Of a DNA stretch of 64,000 nt, positions 45,265 to 55,813 are shown in pieces. The stretch is from Rhizoclosmatium globosum (taxonomy: Eukaryota; Chytridiomycota; Chytridiomycetes; Chytridiales; Chytriomycetaceae), in assembly GCA_002104985.1 (NCBI GenBank), contig MCGO01000149.1:1-64000 (forward strand), in the 5' to 3' direction. Numbering within the stretch: the stretch's first letter is position 1; the number at the start of each line of letters is the position of its first letter. The translations under genes and the position numbers were made by a program. The notes under the pieces were generated by a model. It was not told where the DNA came from, searched no databases, and saw only the letters and a program-made list of their open reading frames with translations.

Positions 45265-45692
45265 TCACCAATAAATCAAGCCATATGAAAAAAGATTCAC
45301 ATATGAATTTGCTTAATTTTCTGGATTCTTGCGAAGGCAGGTTTACATGAATGTTCCTTGTTCAACATGTTTCAATGCAACACAGTAACTCTGATGGAAG
45401 CTCGTGGCGGTTCTGACGTGCAAATTGATCGTCGAACTTAGGTATAGGAAATTAAACCATCTAGTCACAGCGGAGCTGCGGAATAGTTGCGAATATATGT
45501 GATCAATTCCCGTATATATTCCAAGCAGCAAACCACAATTCGCGTCCCCTCAAAAAAACCCTCATGACACGCATCAAAGGGGACACTGAAAACATCCGCC
45601 ACGATTCCGCACTTCACCCTCAGACTGCAATCCCAATCAACCTGACCCACACCGTCTACCCGCTACATCTCCGTCCCGCAGAAAAAGTGGAG
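45265..45692. other. intergenic, no gene seen
   Basis: About 430 bp between RRP8 and the left tRNA-Arg. It holds an AATAAA-like signal just after RRP8 and a T5 run at about 45683 (minus strand) that would terminate the tRNA. No open frame of note. Confidence 0.6.
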
Positions 45693-45764
45693 CACCCGAT
45701 GCCGGGTTTGAACCGGCGACCCTTTCCTTAGGAGGGAAACACTCTACCACTGAGCTAAACGGGC
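45693..45764 (-). tRNA. tRNA-Arg(CCT), left copy
   Basis: A 72-nt cloverleaf on the minus strand: D arm with AGTGGTA loop, anticodon stem TTTCC/GGAAA with loop C-T-C-C-T-A-A (anticodon CCT at 45732-45730), T arm GCCGG/CCGGC with TTCAAAC. The acceptor stem has one T-T mismatch and a G-T end pair. It has no intron. A T5 terminator follows on its own strand. It is identical to the plus-strand copy at 54671-54742. Confidence 0.93.
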
Positions 45765-46024
45765 CCTTCCCCCTACCCCCCCCCCAGCTTTGTTCCCCAC
45801 ATCTAATTTTCGTGAACCAAGCCGCAACTGAACAATCAAGTGATGACGACGGTGGCAGATCAAATTCTGTGGATCAGCTACAACAGCCGGTAGAAGTTCA
45901 ACAGCTAGGTAGCTCATGCTTAATTTCGTGAGTATCATATAAGAATTGTAATTCAGTTTTGATCCGCTTCAAGCTGTTCCTTTTTGATGTCTTCCAGTCA
46001 TTTTGAGACTGTCCTCTCCTCCAT
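45693..46024 (-). repeat. left outer arm of inverted repeat (tRNA plus flank)
   Basis: Matches 54426-54742 in opposite orientation. The tRNA is identical and the flank is about 90% identical by eye, with shared runs such as GGTGGCAGATCAAATTCTG and CATATAAGAATTGTAAT. Similarity stops abruptly at ‘CTCTCCTCCA’ near 46024. The arm contains the same decayed coding end as the right copy. Confidence 0.85.
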
Positions 46025-46254
46025 ACATTTAATAGTCATGAATGAGATTTGTTGTGTTAGGCTGTACTTGATTGGTCTACCAAAATTCAACAATGAGGTG
46101 ATTGGCGGAAGAAATGCAAAGATTCTTGATTGGATACATCCCTTTCCTCTTATTATAACTTCTTGAATTTGAAGCTTTCCTTCGCGACGTGTTCGAAACT
46201 ACAAGACCTTTCCAGACAATCACCTCTACTTGATTATTTGACGAGCAACTCATA

Positions 46255-48087
46255 ATGTTTCATTCAAAAAGCATGCCTATGATCATGCTTGTGGCTCTAA
46301 TTTGCGTAACCTGCGTTACCTTGTTCACACAGATTCACCTTGCAGATATAGAACCACCTGAATCAGTTCTGATTCCTTCAATACCAACCAAATCTGCCTA
46401 CACAGTCAGCAGCACCAATTTGTCAGCAGCATGTGACTTGCGTTCAGGATCAATTAAGATGAGAATGAAGGGCTTTGTTCCTTCAATTAAAATCCGTCCA
46501 CCACAATCTCGAGCTGTCATTACGATATTCGCACCTATGACTTCAAACACAACATATGACACAAATTTTGCGGATGCTCTGCTGTTGGCATATCAATTCA
46601 AATCCTTGCCTCGAAAGAATAAACCTGGGGTCGAATTCGTCGTTGCTCACGTTGGACCATTATCAAAATTAGCAAAGACATCCTTTCTGGATTTGGGAGC
46701 GCGTCTTTTACAGGTTCCTGATATATTGGAGGAAAAGAAGTTGGAATCAAACGAGGATGGATTCAAACCTTGTGGTAGATCTTGTTTTGCAAAAATTTAC
46801 TTGTTTGGCCTTGAAGGTGTGTTCAGCGATATCCTCTATGTTGATTCAGCTTCAGTGCTTTCAGACTCAATATCTTTTGATGATGTGTTTTCTCTTTCAA
46901 CTGGAAATGGATATTTTGGTGCTGTCCCATCGTTTGGGCTTGGACAAAACGTATTGGATTCATCTGTTCTCTTATTCAAACCTTCCATATCGCGCATGAA
47001 TTCAATGTACAAGGTTTTATCACAATCAGATGTTGGCAGGTATTATCAAGATCAGGCATTTCTTAATGATTACTTTTTCGGACCATTGAGCCCCTCATGC
47101 ACCACTTGGTCCCGTTTACCAGAATTGTTTAACTTCCAGCTTCTCTCTTACCGCGATTCTGATTCCATGAAATCAGCTTCCATCATTCCTCACTCATTCT
47201 GGTCAGTAAAACCGAGCAGCAACAGCCCTGCTGCTAAAATTCATGCTGATTGGTCAGATTCTATGCAAATGCTGTTTACATTTCAGATGGACAAGTACAA
47301 GCGAAGTGATGTTGGTCTTATACCAACCAGTATCAGCGATTTGGACCTAATGATACGTGGAAACACTTTCAACCACAAGCTTTTAATCATCACCGTTATG
47401 TCGGACGATTCGGAGAAAAAAGTCTTTGATCGAACGATGAGAAATCGAAAACGATACTGTGAAAGACATCTGGAAGTAGTTCATCACCTTCAAAGTGTAA
47501 TAACAGCAAAAAACGCCGTCTGGCAAAAAGTTTGGACCTTGGAAGAGCTCATTGGAAATGTTGAAAATCACTTCAATTGGGTTTGGCTTTTAGATGGAAG
47601 AGATGCCTTGATCATGAACGGTGAAATTGAGTTACGTGCACTTCTTGCAAAACTTGCACTTGAACGTCCTGATTTGGATATGGATGTTTTGATTGCTCGC
47701 GATATCAGTCTCGCAATGAATGCTGGATCATTTTTTGTTCGAAACTCTGAATGGACACGTCAAGTTTTTATTCCAGAATGGAAAACTTATGCAGATCATC
47801 CTGAGCATAATGATCACTCTTGGCAGGAGCAATGGGCTCTAATGCGAATGTATGATGATGAGAAAAACGATACCACCAAACACCTTTACCAACTTGACCA
47901 GAGACGACAAAACCTCTTTAATGCTTTTACGTTTGTAAGATTATACGTTTGTTTTATATAATACTTACGCTTTGGTTAGGGACCTGAACCAACATACAAG
48001 CCAGGTGACTTTGTCGTTCATGCACCAAGTATGGGATGGGAAGGATTGTATTCATTCCTTGAGGAAAATGATTACAAAGAATACTGA
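46255..48087 (+). CDS. two-domain glycosyltransferase (GT8-like plus GT34-like)
   Basis: Two exons (46255-47934, 47980-48087) encode about 596 residues. The N-terminal hydrophobic segment (‘PMIMLVALICVTCVTLF’) makes it a type II Golgi protein. The first domain resembles GT8/glycogenin enzymes (‘CFAKIYLFGLEGVFSDILYVDSASVLS’, ‘YYQDQAFLNDYF’), but the usual D-x-D is V-D-S-A-S, so metal binding is doubtful. The second domain resembles GT34 α-galactosyl/mannosyltransferases (GMA12/MNN10): ‘NRKRYCERH’, ‘FNWVWLLDGRDALIMN’, ‘MNAGSFFVRNSEWT’, ‘HSWQEQWAL’, final ‘DFVVHAPSM’. It probably elongates cell-surface glycans. It lies between the left tRNA arm and the decayed inverted copy. Confidence 0.8.
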
Positions 48088-48149
48088 AAATAATAATAAA
48101 GAATATAATCAGAATGGAGTTTTGGTTGTGACATTTTGCCTGTATTAAA

Positions 48150-50872
48150 TTCAATTTATTTCGAGACTTTTTCCAGTTTTGATCCGTTTGACCTGTTCCT
48201 TTTTAATCTTTGTTTCATTTAGAGTCCACTTAAGACCAAAATGTTGAACACCAAGTAATACTTGCTGTTGTAGCTGATCCATTTGATCTGCTGCCACTTT
48301 GTTATCACTTGAATATTCTGTTGCGGCTTGTTTCAGGAAAGGATATATGCTGACACACATTAGATGATGCTTTGAGTTGGTTTTTTTCAGGACCTGTATG
48401 AAATCCCTTGTTTGGCAGTAGGTTTAAAGACTGAAAAAAGCCGTCTTCTGATTGGATTCCAAAATTCTCATCAAGAGCTTGTTAGGTATTGTGTCGCAGG
48501 TTTGGCACTTAAATTCTGTTAATTACCCCCAACTCACCCAATGCCTTTTCAGCATGCGCTGACGCCACCAATTGCGTCATTTGCTGCCAAATATGGAATT
48601 ACTAATTCGCTTTATTGTGTAGGTGAATCTACTCCAAGTCCGCACCAAACAACACACACACCACTTCCAAAGCCATAAGCCTGGTTTCCTACGTACCATT
48701 GCTATATGTCTTCGGAGTGATATTCGAATAAAGTATTCCATATACAATTGCCCTATAGAGATGAATGGATATAACCATAATATCCAACAGAGCTTTCAGA
48801 GCAGCATTCAAATACGAGGAGCAATGTTGTTGGAACAACCCATCTTGCCAAGGCATGGAGGACAGAGTATTAGGGTGAGTCGAATTTGGGTATAATTGCA
48901 GCTTTCCTTATAGAACTGTATGGACCATAGTTGAGGATGTTGAAGCTAGGTGGGTTCCATGGCTGCCAATTTTTCTCGCTTTTAAGAATAACATGCAAGC
49001 TGAATCATGCCCAGCTTGTTTTCCTATGATATTTTACCTAGTTTGCTATGAGCTTCAAATATAGTCTCTTTGGGAGGTATATTGGATCTTTCATTCAACA
49101 GACTGAAAACTGAATTGTAGCTTCTAACTGCAGCCAGGTTGTGCAATAATAAATGTTGCCCCTGTTCCATTAAGAATTCTTCCATTAGGTTTTGCCATGC
49201 GCAATGCTTCAACAGACAGGAATCCAAGCAGCCTTGACATTTGCTGGAGCATAAGATGCTGTCCCAGCTCTGTTAGGAATTCTTCTACAGTCGCAGTGGG
49301 TCTTGCCCAAGAGAGTAATGTCATCAACATGTGAACCAATGGGAACAATTCAGCCATGGTCAACAGAAAGACAAAGTGGACCTGTTATTGGAGACGGAGA
49401 CATGATAAATTCTTCTGCAAGCGAGGCTTTGAGAGTGATTGGCGTCTTCTTGACCATAAGCAAAGAGTATAATTATGTTGATAAAGGAAAGTCTGACAAA
49501 CCGTAAAATAAGAAACCATGACTGTATATGGAACAGAATGATGATAATGATTTGAATGCAGTCAATATGAATAATAATGATCCAGATTGATGAAATCCAC
49601 AAGTAAAAATCATGAATTTGATCTGACAACATTCAACTCTGAATCAGTATATATGGCCTTTTGGAAACTGCAAATTGCATGTGATGCAACTCCTGTTCCT
49701 TCATCATAAAGTAAGCTGCCTCCAGCTGTAAAGTTTTGTTTGGTCCTTGGTCCTTGGGAAATAGATGCACAAATAGCATATCCGCATAGTAACGAGATGA
49801 AAGGTTCTTTCATATGGAAGATCTGATGGCAGAAGTTTAGTCGAGAAACGTGGGATCCAGTATTACCAAGTAATACTTAATGATTTTGACTTTACAATGC
49901 TTCTACAAGTTTTGCTCTGGATTCTTCCCTTAGCAAGTCATCATCATTCTTGATTTCAGAAACTGATTCAATATTAAAGTTATCCTTGACGTTTTGTATG
50001 ATTTGCGAAAGAGTATCATGTCTTGATTCCACAGTCCTGACGCAACATTTAGTGTGAATATGGGACTTGCATCAATAGCAATACGCTCAAGTTCTTCTTG
50101 AACGGAGAGTGTCATTTCTTGACGTTGAAGGAGTACAAAGGATTTACAAATAATCCCTTTTGCAGCGGCCATTTTATGAAACAACGTCATCCTGCTTTCA
50201 TCACTAATCTCAGACATTCGAAGTAATATTTCCCGTATCGTGCATCCAATATATTGTATCTCTCTACAATGTCGGACGTTGGTTGCTCTGCGATTCGTGT
50301 TTGATCATTTCCCAAAACCTCATATCAACAAATCTTTCATTCATGAGAGCAGAATAGTGGACAAAGTATCATCAGTGCAGATAATATAAAAGTGTACGTA
50401 TAGAGTGGAGGTGACCCCTGGGCAACCAAACATTGAAACAGATTCCAGAGGCGTCGTATCAAGAGGACTCAACAAGCTATCAATAGAATGCCACAGGAAT
50501 GACTTAAAAGCTGGTGTTTTGAATGCATTGAGCGCCTCGCTGCTGTACGACTTGTGATTGACAAGTTCCTTGACTTGACAAACAAGAAACTCGCACAGTA
50601 ATTATGGGTGAGCATCCGTAAACAAACACAGGAGTTGAGTTTTTGGTCATGATGTGCAGTGAATGTGCTAGCCAGCTTCGGTGACTGCATTCACGTATTC
50701 CATGGGTTTGTTGCTTGCGTCAATACAATTCCTTCCCAGAATCAGCAGCATTTCTTTGTTTGTTTCTTTTTCCCTTCTTCCTTGATATTACTTTTATTCA
50801 ACGATATTAAGAATCCTCTGTCAGCACATCTCTTTCCTTTCAATGTACATTGAGAGCCTTGAATGAACAAGT
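48150..50872 (-). pseudogene. decayed inverted copy of the 51.3-54.5 kb gene
   Basis: Read on the minus strand this stretch follows the plus-strand gene in order. For example, the segment read from 50217 matches the one at 51976 at about 57 of 65 residues, ending ‘SPIFTLNVASG’. ‘CVSIYPFLKQAAT’ near 48360 matches 54294. It is broken by frameshifts, stops, a 17-bp deletion after ‘WNQD’, and larger losses matching about 52.93-53.2 and 53.43-53.96 kb. Near 49.1-49.35 kb a unit around ‘EEFLTEQGQHL’ is present twice. A 308-bp insertion lies at 48481-48788. It should make no functional protein. Confidence 0.8.
48481..48788. mobile_element. 308-bp MITE-like insertion with 7-bp target duplication
   Basis: The element sits in the decayed copy and is flanked by AGAGCTT on both sides (48474-48480 and 48789-48795). 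The paralogous stretch at about 54150-54180 has the uninterrupted sequence with a single AGAGCTT, that is, the empty site. The ends are imperfect inverted repeats: 5' GTTAGGTATTGTG, and GTTGGATATTATG from the other end (10 of 13). It has no coding capacity, so it would be non-autonomous. A 7-8 bp duplication suggests a hAT-like or related family; this is not settled. Confidence 0.8.
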
Positions 50873-51328
50873 AAATCTGGAAAAGAAAGACACTCTCAAT
50901 GCAGATTGGTTCCGTGAGGAAATACTAATAATGATAATGGAGATTATAGATTGCATTGAAAGGAGAGGCAGTTCATCACTTGGAAAGGAAGACACTCTCA
51001 ATGCAGTCTTTATCGATGTGGGTATTTCTCTTGGCGACGGTACCAGACTCCTGCTTTCAATCGTGGAACTAGACTGGGCACTCTTCACTGCACAATCAAC
51101 TGCAATATGGATCAAAGTGATGGAATTTTTGAACACTTTGAGGGATATGAGTCGAATTCCTGTGGAGTGGATTTTATGTTCGTGTCGTGAAAAGCAATGC
51201 GAGAAGTAGAAGCCACGTTTCCCATCAAGAAGGTTGCCATCAAGAAGTCTGGCACCTCTCAGAAGAACAATATTTGTTGGTGACGAAATATATTGTGTGT
51301 TTATGGACCGCTGGTGTTGATTATGTTT
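50873..51328. other. spacer between the inverted gene copies
   Basis: Unique to the centre of the palindrome. It holds two direct copies of a short unit (GACACTCTCAATGCAG at about 50889 and about 50990) and the 184-bp transporter-derived fragment. A frame stays open across the fragment (50850-51206), but it has no ATG at its head and ends soon after, so I do not call a gene. Confidence 0.65.
51003..51186 (+). pseudogene. captured fragment of the second SLC35-type transporter gene
   Basis: Near-identical to 58707-58890 (about 5 differences in 184 bp, about 97%), same orientation. It encodes the segment from ‘VFIDVG’ to ‘WILCSC’ of the transporter. Similarity starts and stops sharply within one exon, so this is a DNA-level copy and not a processed transcript. 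The high identity means a recent event or gene conversion. Confidence 0.9.
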
Positions 51329-51351
51329 TACTTATTCATTCAAAGCCCTCA

Positions 51352-54300
51352 ATGCGCATTAAAAGGGAAAAAATGGGAAGACAGATGGTTCTTAGAATAG
51401 TGAAAGAGAAAAAAAAAGAAATGCCGCTGATTCTGGGAAGACATCGCGTTGAAGCGACGTTCTATCGCAACAAACCACCTGTCGAATACGTTAATGCAGT
51501 CGCTGAAGGCCTGGCTAGCGTATTCAGTGCACAGCAAGACCTGAAAGCTCGCGTGTTTGGTTCCAAAATTCCCACCCATGAATTACTGAGCGAGTTTCTT
51601 GTTTGTCAAGTCAAGGAACTCCTCAATCACAAGTTGTACAGCAGCGAGGCCCTGAATGCATTCAAAACACCATTGCTTGAGTCATTCTTGTGGCATTCTA
51701 TTGATAGGCCGTTGAGTCCTCTTGATACGGCGCCACTGGAATCTGTTTCAATGCTAGGTTGCTCAGAAGGGTCACCTCCATTCACTCTATATGTACGTGT
51801 TTATACCATCTGCGTTGATGATCTCTTGTCCATCATTCCGGCGCTCATGAATGAAAGAATCGTTGATATGGGGTTTTGGGAAATGATCAAAACGCGAATC
51901 GCGAAGCAACCAAAGTCTAACATTGTAGAGATGCGATATATTGGATGCACAATACGGGACATATTAATTCGAATGTCTGAGATTAGTAATGAAGGCAGGA
52001 TGATGTCGTTTCATAAAATGGCCGCTGCAAAAGGGATTATTTGTAAATCCTTTGTACTCCTTCAACGTCAAGAAGTGACACCCTCTGTTCAAGAAGAACT
52101 TGAGCGTATTGCTATTGATGCGAGTCCCATATTCACACTGAATGTTGCGTCAGGAGGGTGGAATCAAGACGATATCTTCGTTGATGATACTCTTTCACAA
52201 ATCATACAAAACGTCAAGGATAACTTTAATTTCGAATCAGTTTCTCAAATCAAGAGTGCTGATGACTTGCTAAAGGAAGAATCTGGAGCAAAACTTGTAG
52301 AAGCCTTATACAAGTCAGAAATATCCAAGTTGAAAGTATTACTTGGTGACAAACTGGATCCCACGTTTCTCGACCATGCTTCTGCAATCAGTTCTTCTAT
52401 ATTAAAGAACGTTTCACCCCGTTACTATGGCGGAAAAGCTATTTGCGCATCTATTTCCCAAGGACCAAACAAAAACTCTACAGCTCGAGGTGGCCTATTT
52501 TATGATGAAGGAGCAGGAGTTGCATCACATGCAATTTGCAGTTTCCAAAAGGCCATATATACTGATTCAGAGTTGAATGTTGTTCGATCAAACTTTCGTG
52601 ATTTTTACTTGTGGATTTCAATCTGGATTATTATTCATATTGACGACATTCAAATCATTATCATCATTCTGTTCCATATACGCTCATGGTTGCTTATTTT
52701 ACGGTTTGTCAGACTTTTCTTTGTCATGACTCATAAACTATAAATATCTTCAGACAACATATTCTCTTTGCTCATGGTCAAGAAGCTGCGAATCACTTTA
52801 TCAAAGCCTCTCTTGCAGAAGATTTTATCACGTCTCCGTCTCCAACAACAGAACCACTGCTTCTTTACGTTGCCCATGGCCGAATTGTTCCAATTGGTTC
52901 ACATGCCGATGACGTCACTCTCTTGATTGTATCTCCGCATACTGGTGTATTGCAAAAGAATCCTCACTTGTACTACGAATATTCAGTGCTTATTATCCTG
53001 TCCTTAATCTATCAAAAGATTGCCATTTTGTGATGAAAATAACCGATCATCATGGTGCAAAAAGTCGGCGTGAATACTTGATTGAGTGTTTGGTTGTTAT
53101 AAGTGATGTGTTTTTGAAAATCGGAGCAACAGCCATGAGAGCTAAATTAGTGGAGACAATATCATCATTTCACAGCATTCAAAGTAAACTCAAGATGCTT
53201 CAGCAACTGTCAACGCGGCTTGGATTCCCGTCTGTTGAAGCGTTACGTGCGACAAGACCCGCTACGACTGTGGAAGAATTCCTAACGGAGCAGGGACAAC
53301 ATTTACTATTGCACAACCTGGCTAAAGTTAGAGGCTACGATTCAGTTATAAGTCTATTGAATTCAAGATCCGATATACCTCTTAAAGAGACTGTATTTGA
53401 AGCTCATAGCGAACTTGGTAAAAAGTCATATGAAAAACAAGCTGATAATACATGGGGCCAACAAATAGCAAATATGTCTAATGAAGCAAAACGATCTCTG
53501 CAAGGAAGAGTAATGGGGCTCAGGTCACTTCCCGAATTTCCTCACAAACGCAAGCTTGAAGCAGCCGTTTCAGCAGGCAATCTTGAAGAATTTCTTGACC
53601 CAACAATAGCCAAGGAATTAAATCATGCATTGGGCAATCGCCTCACTGAAAGTCTCCCTCACGATCATTTCAGCAGTAACAATCAAAAAGCTCGTATTCA
53701 CGACCGTTTCAATGAAGGAATGGGATTTTCGGAGAGTCTACATGGACAGACAGTTCAGATTCGATACATTGCTAAAAATGGTTATTATATTTCCTTGTTT
53801 TGGGAGCACGACTGTTCAAACCATACTTTGGAGCTATTAATTAGGAAGCAAAACTTGGATGGACATGATTCAGCTTGCGTGTTATTCTTGGAAGCCGGAC
53901 TTGCACTTGTTCTTGTGGGAACTGTACATCAAATTGGCAGCCCTCTGCCTTAATCATGCATCATACAACAGTGGTCAATAATGGAGCTCACCTGGCTTGA
54001 ACATCATCAACTATGGTCCATACTATTCAATAAGGAAAAGCTGCGATTATACCCAAACTCGACTTATCCTAATGCTCCGTCATCCAGACCTCGGCACGGA
54101 CCAGGGTTTCCTGATGGCCTGTTCCGACAAGATCGCTCCTCGCATTTGAATGCTGCTCTGAAAGCTCTTGATGAGAATGGCGGAATCCAATCAGAAGACG
54201 GATTATTTATTCTACGGTACGCTTTAAACCTATTGCCAAACAAGGAGTTTCATACAGGTCCTGAAACCAACAACTCGAAGCATCATCCACTGTGTGTCAG

Positions 54301-54529
54301 TATATATCCTTTCCTGAAACAAGCGGCAACCAAATACTTGGGTGATAACGAAGCGGCGGCAGATCGAATTCTGTGGATCAGCTACAACAGCAAGTCTTAC
54401 TTGGTGTTCAACATTTTGCTCTTGTGTGGAGGAGAGGACAGTCTGAAAATGACAGGAAGACATCAAAAAGGAACAGCTCGAAACGGATCAAAACTGGATT
54501 ACAATTCTTATATGATACTCACGAAATAA
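51352..54529 (+). CDS. large unrecognised protein of the inverted-repeat element
   Basis: A mostly open gene of about 1,000 residues. Exon 1 runs to about 52590 (the first ATG in the main frame is 51352; the frame is open from 51187). An intron of about 160 bp ends at ‘ATCTTCAG’ near 52754. The frame resumes with ‘QHILFAHGQEAANHFI’, needs one extra T near 52978, and continues through ‘DCHFVMKITDHHGAKSRREY’ and ‘LTEQGQHLLLHNLAKVRGYDS’ to 53953. A further segment (53981-54529) follows after a stop. Around residues 200-225 ‘MRYIGCTIRDILIRMSE’ resembles the second half of GIY-YIG nucleases (Y-I-G-x-T-x-R...R), but no upstream G-I-Y is evident. No known family is recognised. It may be a mobile-element protein or a host gene caught in a rearrangement. 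Confidence 0.5.
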
Positions 54530-54596
54530 AGCATGAGCTACTTAGTTGTTGAACTTCTAACGGCTGTTGTAGCTGATCCACAGAATTTGATCTGCC
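54358..54596. repeat. 34-bp near-perfect inverted repeat at the 3' end of the element
   Basis: 54358-54391 and 54563-54596 are reverse complements with one mismatch in 34, separated by 171 bp. Weaker matching continues outward for about 40 bp on each side. The same unit recurs in the left outer arm (about 45865-45898) and in the decayed copy (about 48270-48300), so it is present four times in the locus. It could form a cruciform or be the remnant of element ends. Confidence 0.85.
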
Positions 54597-54742
54597 ACCG
54601 TCGTCATCACTTGATTTTGCGGCTTGGTTCACAAAAATTAGATGAAGCGGAAGGGGGGGATGGGGGAAGTGCCCGTTTAGCTCAGTGGTAGAGTGTTTCC
54701 CTCCTAAGGAAAGGGTCGCCGGTTCAAACCCGGCATCGGGTG
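54426..54742 (+). repeat. right outer arm of inverted repeat (flank plus tRNA)
   Basis: Partner of 45693-46024 in opposite orientation. Similarity begins at ‘GGAGAGGACAG’ and runs through the complete tRNA, ending at its 3' end. Downstream bases differ entirely between the two copies. Confidence 0.85.
54671..54742 (+). tRNA. tRNA-Arg(CCT), right copy
   Basis: Same 72-nt cloverleaf as the minus-strand copy; the anticodon CCT is at 54703-54705. ‘CCA’ follows the discriminator in the DNA, probably by chance. A T5 run lies about 20 bp downstream. The next gene's ATG is 44 bp beyond the tRNA end. Confidence 0.93.
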
Positions 54743-54786
54743 CCATTCTCTTTGCAGGATTCGTTTTTGAAGTGTTTGAGAGAAAG

Positions 54787-55724
<938 letters not shown>

Positions 55725-55813
55725 ATAAAACGTGAATAGATCGTGAATAGATCAACAACTTAAATATTCTTATCATCCTTTTTCAGTCAGAACTGAAACA
55801 ACACTCACAAAAG

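Noticed and set aside
50850..51209. Apparent 119-codon gene across the palindrome spacer
   Set aside because: Most of it is the captured transporter fragment; it begins with TTG, not ATG, and ends by chance.
45693..54742. Whole palindromic locus as an assembly fold-back
   Set aside because: The two arms differ by many substitutions, deletions and a transposon insertion, so they are real diverged copies. Only the outer tRNAs are identical.
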